Assembly: GCA_017303655.1 (NCBI GenBank)
Contig: JAFLCE010000001.1
Coordinates: 62,001 to 126,000, forward strand
DNA length: 64,000 nucleotides
Reading direction: 5' to 3'
DNA from: Anaerolineae bacterium
GTDB taxonomy: Bacteria > Chloroflexota > Anaerolineae > Anaerolineales > Villigracilaceae
Under the pieces are notes generated by a model, which saw only the letters and a program-made list of their open reading frames with translations, was not told the DNA's origin and searched no databases. Made by a program: the position numbers and the translations under genes. Positions 62,736 through 64,000 of the stretch are shown one piece after another; position 1 is the stretch's first letter; each line of letters begins with the position of its first letter.

Positions 62736-63740
62736 ATGACACTACGAATCGCATTTGCAGGCACAGGTTATATCAACAAAGTCCATGCCCAAGCGGCACA
62801 GAATATAGGTTTGGAATTGGTCGCTATCGTTAATCATAAAGCGGACTCAATGGTGGAGTTCGGCAAACGTTTTGGCATTGCGCGTCAATATGAAACGGTA
62901 GACGCCATGCTCAAAGAAGGTGGCGTGGATGCGTTGGTGGTTTCAACCCCAAATTATTTGCATGCACCACAAACTATCCCCGCTTTGAATGCTGGTGTAC
63001 ATGTGATGGTCGAGAAACCAATGGCGCTGAATGCTGCTGAAGCGCAACAAATGAACGCAGCTTCCGAGAAATCGGGTGCCTTGTTGATGGTGGCGCATTG
63101 CTGGCGTTTTGATCCCGATGTGTTATGGCTCAAAGAACAATCATCGAAACTCGGGCGCATCATCCGTACGAAGGGATACGGCGTGCATACCCATTGGGGA
63201 CCAGGCGGCTGGTTCACACAAAAGCAATTTGCAGGCGGCGGTGCGATGGCGGACATGGGTATCCACGCCCTTGATACAGCGAGATTTTTACTCGGAGACC
63301 CTAAGCCGGTCTCTGTCTATGCCAAGATCGGCACCTACTATAAAGATTTCGATGTGGATGATACTGGCGTCATCATCGTCGAATGGGATAACGGCGCGAC
63401 CTCCTATATCGAATCAGGTTGGTGGCAACCCCATAGTGACGGTCCCGAAGCGGCGACGCAGTTGTATGGAGTTGAAGGGTTTGGGCAGTTGTTTCCGACA
63501 CGAATTGAACGAAGAAATATGAAAGAAGAAAGAATTGATGTCGTGGAATCTGGTTTTGAGTTTCCACGTAGTGAACACTGTCCGCAAAGTTTGTATGACG
63601 ACCAGTTGAAATATTTTGTCGAGTGTATACAGAAGAATCAAAAACCAAATCCTGGTGGGCTGGAAGGACTCATGAACATGAAAGTTGTGGATGCCGCGTA
63701 TGAAAGTTCAAAATCTGGAAAAGTTGTGAGTATCAAATGA
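62736..63740 (+). CDS. Gfo/Idh/MocA family oxidoreductase
   Basis: 334 residues. Rossmann start RIAFAGTGYINKVHAQAA, catalytic EKPMALNAAEA (Lys of E-K-P), C-terminal domain with WFTQKQFAGGGAMADMGIHALDTARFLLG. These enzymes oxidise or epimerise sugar hydroxyls with NAD(P). The GGAG site precedes the ATG. Its stop overlaps the next start (ATGA). The 32-base gap upstream contains TTACCAAT, a word shared with the 40.0 kb hairpin. Confidence 0.92.
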   Translation: MTLRIAFAGTGYINKVHAQAAQNIGLELVAIVNHKADSMVEFGKRFGIARQYETVDAMLKEGGVDALVVSTPNYLHAPQTIPALNAGVHVMVEKPMALNAAEAQQMNAASEKSGALLMVAHCWRFDPDVLWLKEQSSKLGRIIRTKGYGVHTHWGPGGWFTQKQFAGGGAMADMGIHALDTARFLLGDPKPVSVYAKIGTYYKDFDVDDTGVIIVEWDNGATSYIESGWWQPHSDGPEAATQLYGVEGFGQLFPTRIERRNMKEERIDVVESGFEFPRSEHCPQSLYDDQLKYFVECIQKNQKPNPGGLEGLMNMKVVDAAYESSKSGKVVSIK

Positions 63741-64000
63741 CAATCGAAACCATTCTACCTATACCTGATATTTTCTCTGCCAAACGCATTCTCTGCATCC
63801 AACCGCATTACGATGATAACGATATTGGCGCGGCTGGTATTCTCGCACAACTTGCTCGCAATGGTGCAGAGATCATTTACCTTACCGTAACCAATGACTT
63901 GATGGGCGTCGTTGACTCGTCGCTTTCTGATGAAGACGCAGCCGAAACTTTGAAGCGTGATCAATTCGCAGCGGCGGAGATCATCGGCGTGAAAGAGCAA
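63737..64000 (+). CDS. PIG-L family deacetylase, 3'-truncated by window edge
   Basis: Open for 88 codons to the end of the window. The motif LCIQPHYDDNDIGAAG (about residues 20-35) matches the P-H-P-D-D-x-x-x-G zinc site of LmbE/PIG-L N-acetylglucosamine deacetylases, with Tyr in place of the second Pro. LTVTNDLMGVVD follows as expected. Start overlaps the previous stop (ATGA). Its presence suggests the imported glycan carries N-acetyl groups. Confidence 0.85.
   Translation, partial: MTIETILPIPDIFSAKRILCIQPHYDDNDIGAAGILAQLARNGAEIIYLTVTNDLMGVVDSSLSDEDAAETLKRDQFAAAEIIGVKEQ

Overview
The window looks like chromosomal DNA of a mesophilic Anaerolineae-type Chloroflexota. This is inferred from several things: a secreted protein with a Thr/Pro-rich linker, a large MalT-type LuxR regulator, a complete Wzx/Wzy polysaccharide locus with no outer-membrane exporter gene in view (fits a single-membrane envelope), and G+C near 50%. 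No rRNA, tRNA, CRISPR array, phage or transposase gene was seen.

Layout. 1-3163 (+): end of a branched-chain amino acid type ABC transporter operon (livF-livH-livM). 3656-6498 (+): a secreted beta-helix protein and an acyl-adenylating ligase. 6495-27901 (-): an 18-gene exopolysaccharide locus. It holds a Wzz/BY-kinase-like protein, DegT aminotransferase, CapK-like ligase, sulfotransferase, Wzy-like polymerase, Wzx-like flippase, heparinase-like lyase, four glycosyltransferases plus a WecG/TagA enzyme and a phosphoglycosyl transferase, an SGNH protein, an acyl carrier protein, AsnB and a NadE-like amidoligase. An orphan OmpR-type regulator (28047-28754) lies just upstream. 28971-30640: a debris zone with a lone PAS protein between two comM remnants and a small membrane protein. 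30798-34516 (-): a dipeptidase, an EamA transporter and a beta-lactamase-fold hydrolase. 34664-46010 (-): a ten-gene operon of MFS transporter, two peptidase-like hydrolases, enoyl-CoA hydratase, dipeptide epimerase, agmatinase-like enzyme, URO-D-fold protein, cytochrome P450, TetR regulator and acyl-CoA ligase. A promoter and a TetR-like palindrome stand at its head. 46656-55265 (-): a MalT-type LuxR regulator followed by eight membrane, hydrolase and oxidoreductase genes, two of which carry duplicated upstream regions with identical-geometry inverted repeats. 55782-64000 (+): a LacI-controlled sugar operon (regulator, binding protein, two permeases, GH1 glycosidase, glycerol-1-phosphate-dehydrogenase-like enzyme, Gfo/Idh/MocA oxidoreductase, start of a PIG-L deacetylase).

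The most unusual signal is a family of five same-orientation remnants of the 3' end of comM (Mg-chelatase-like competence ATPase) in the intergenic gaps at 3.2, 29.0, 30.0, 46.1 and 55.4 kb. Four keep the 3' end of the gene, the fifth is an internal scrap, and they differ in 5' extent and decay. A second layer consists of repetitive intergenic hairpins between genes at 29-45 kb, two of which extend into the last codons of genes. Other points of note: a BY-kinase-like domain with Thr in place of the Walker A lysine; an acyl ligase/ACP/AsnB/NadE cassette in the polysaccharide locus like the accessory genes of exosortase loci but with no exosortase in view; and a LacI operator that directly abuts the lacI start codon.
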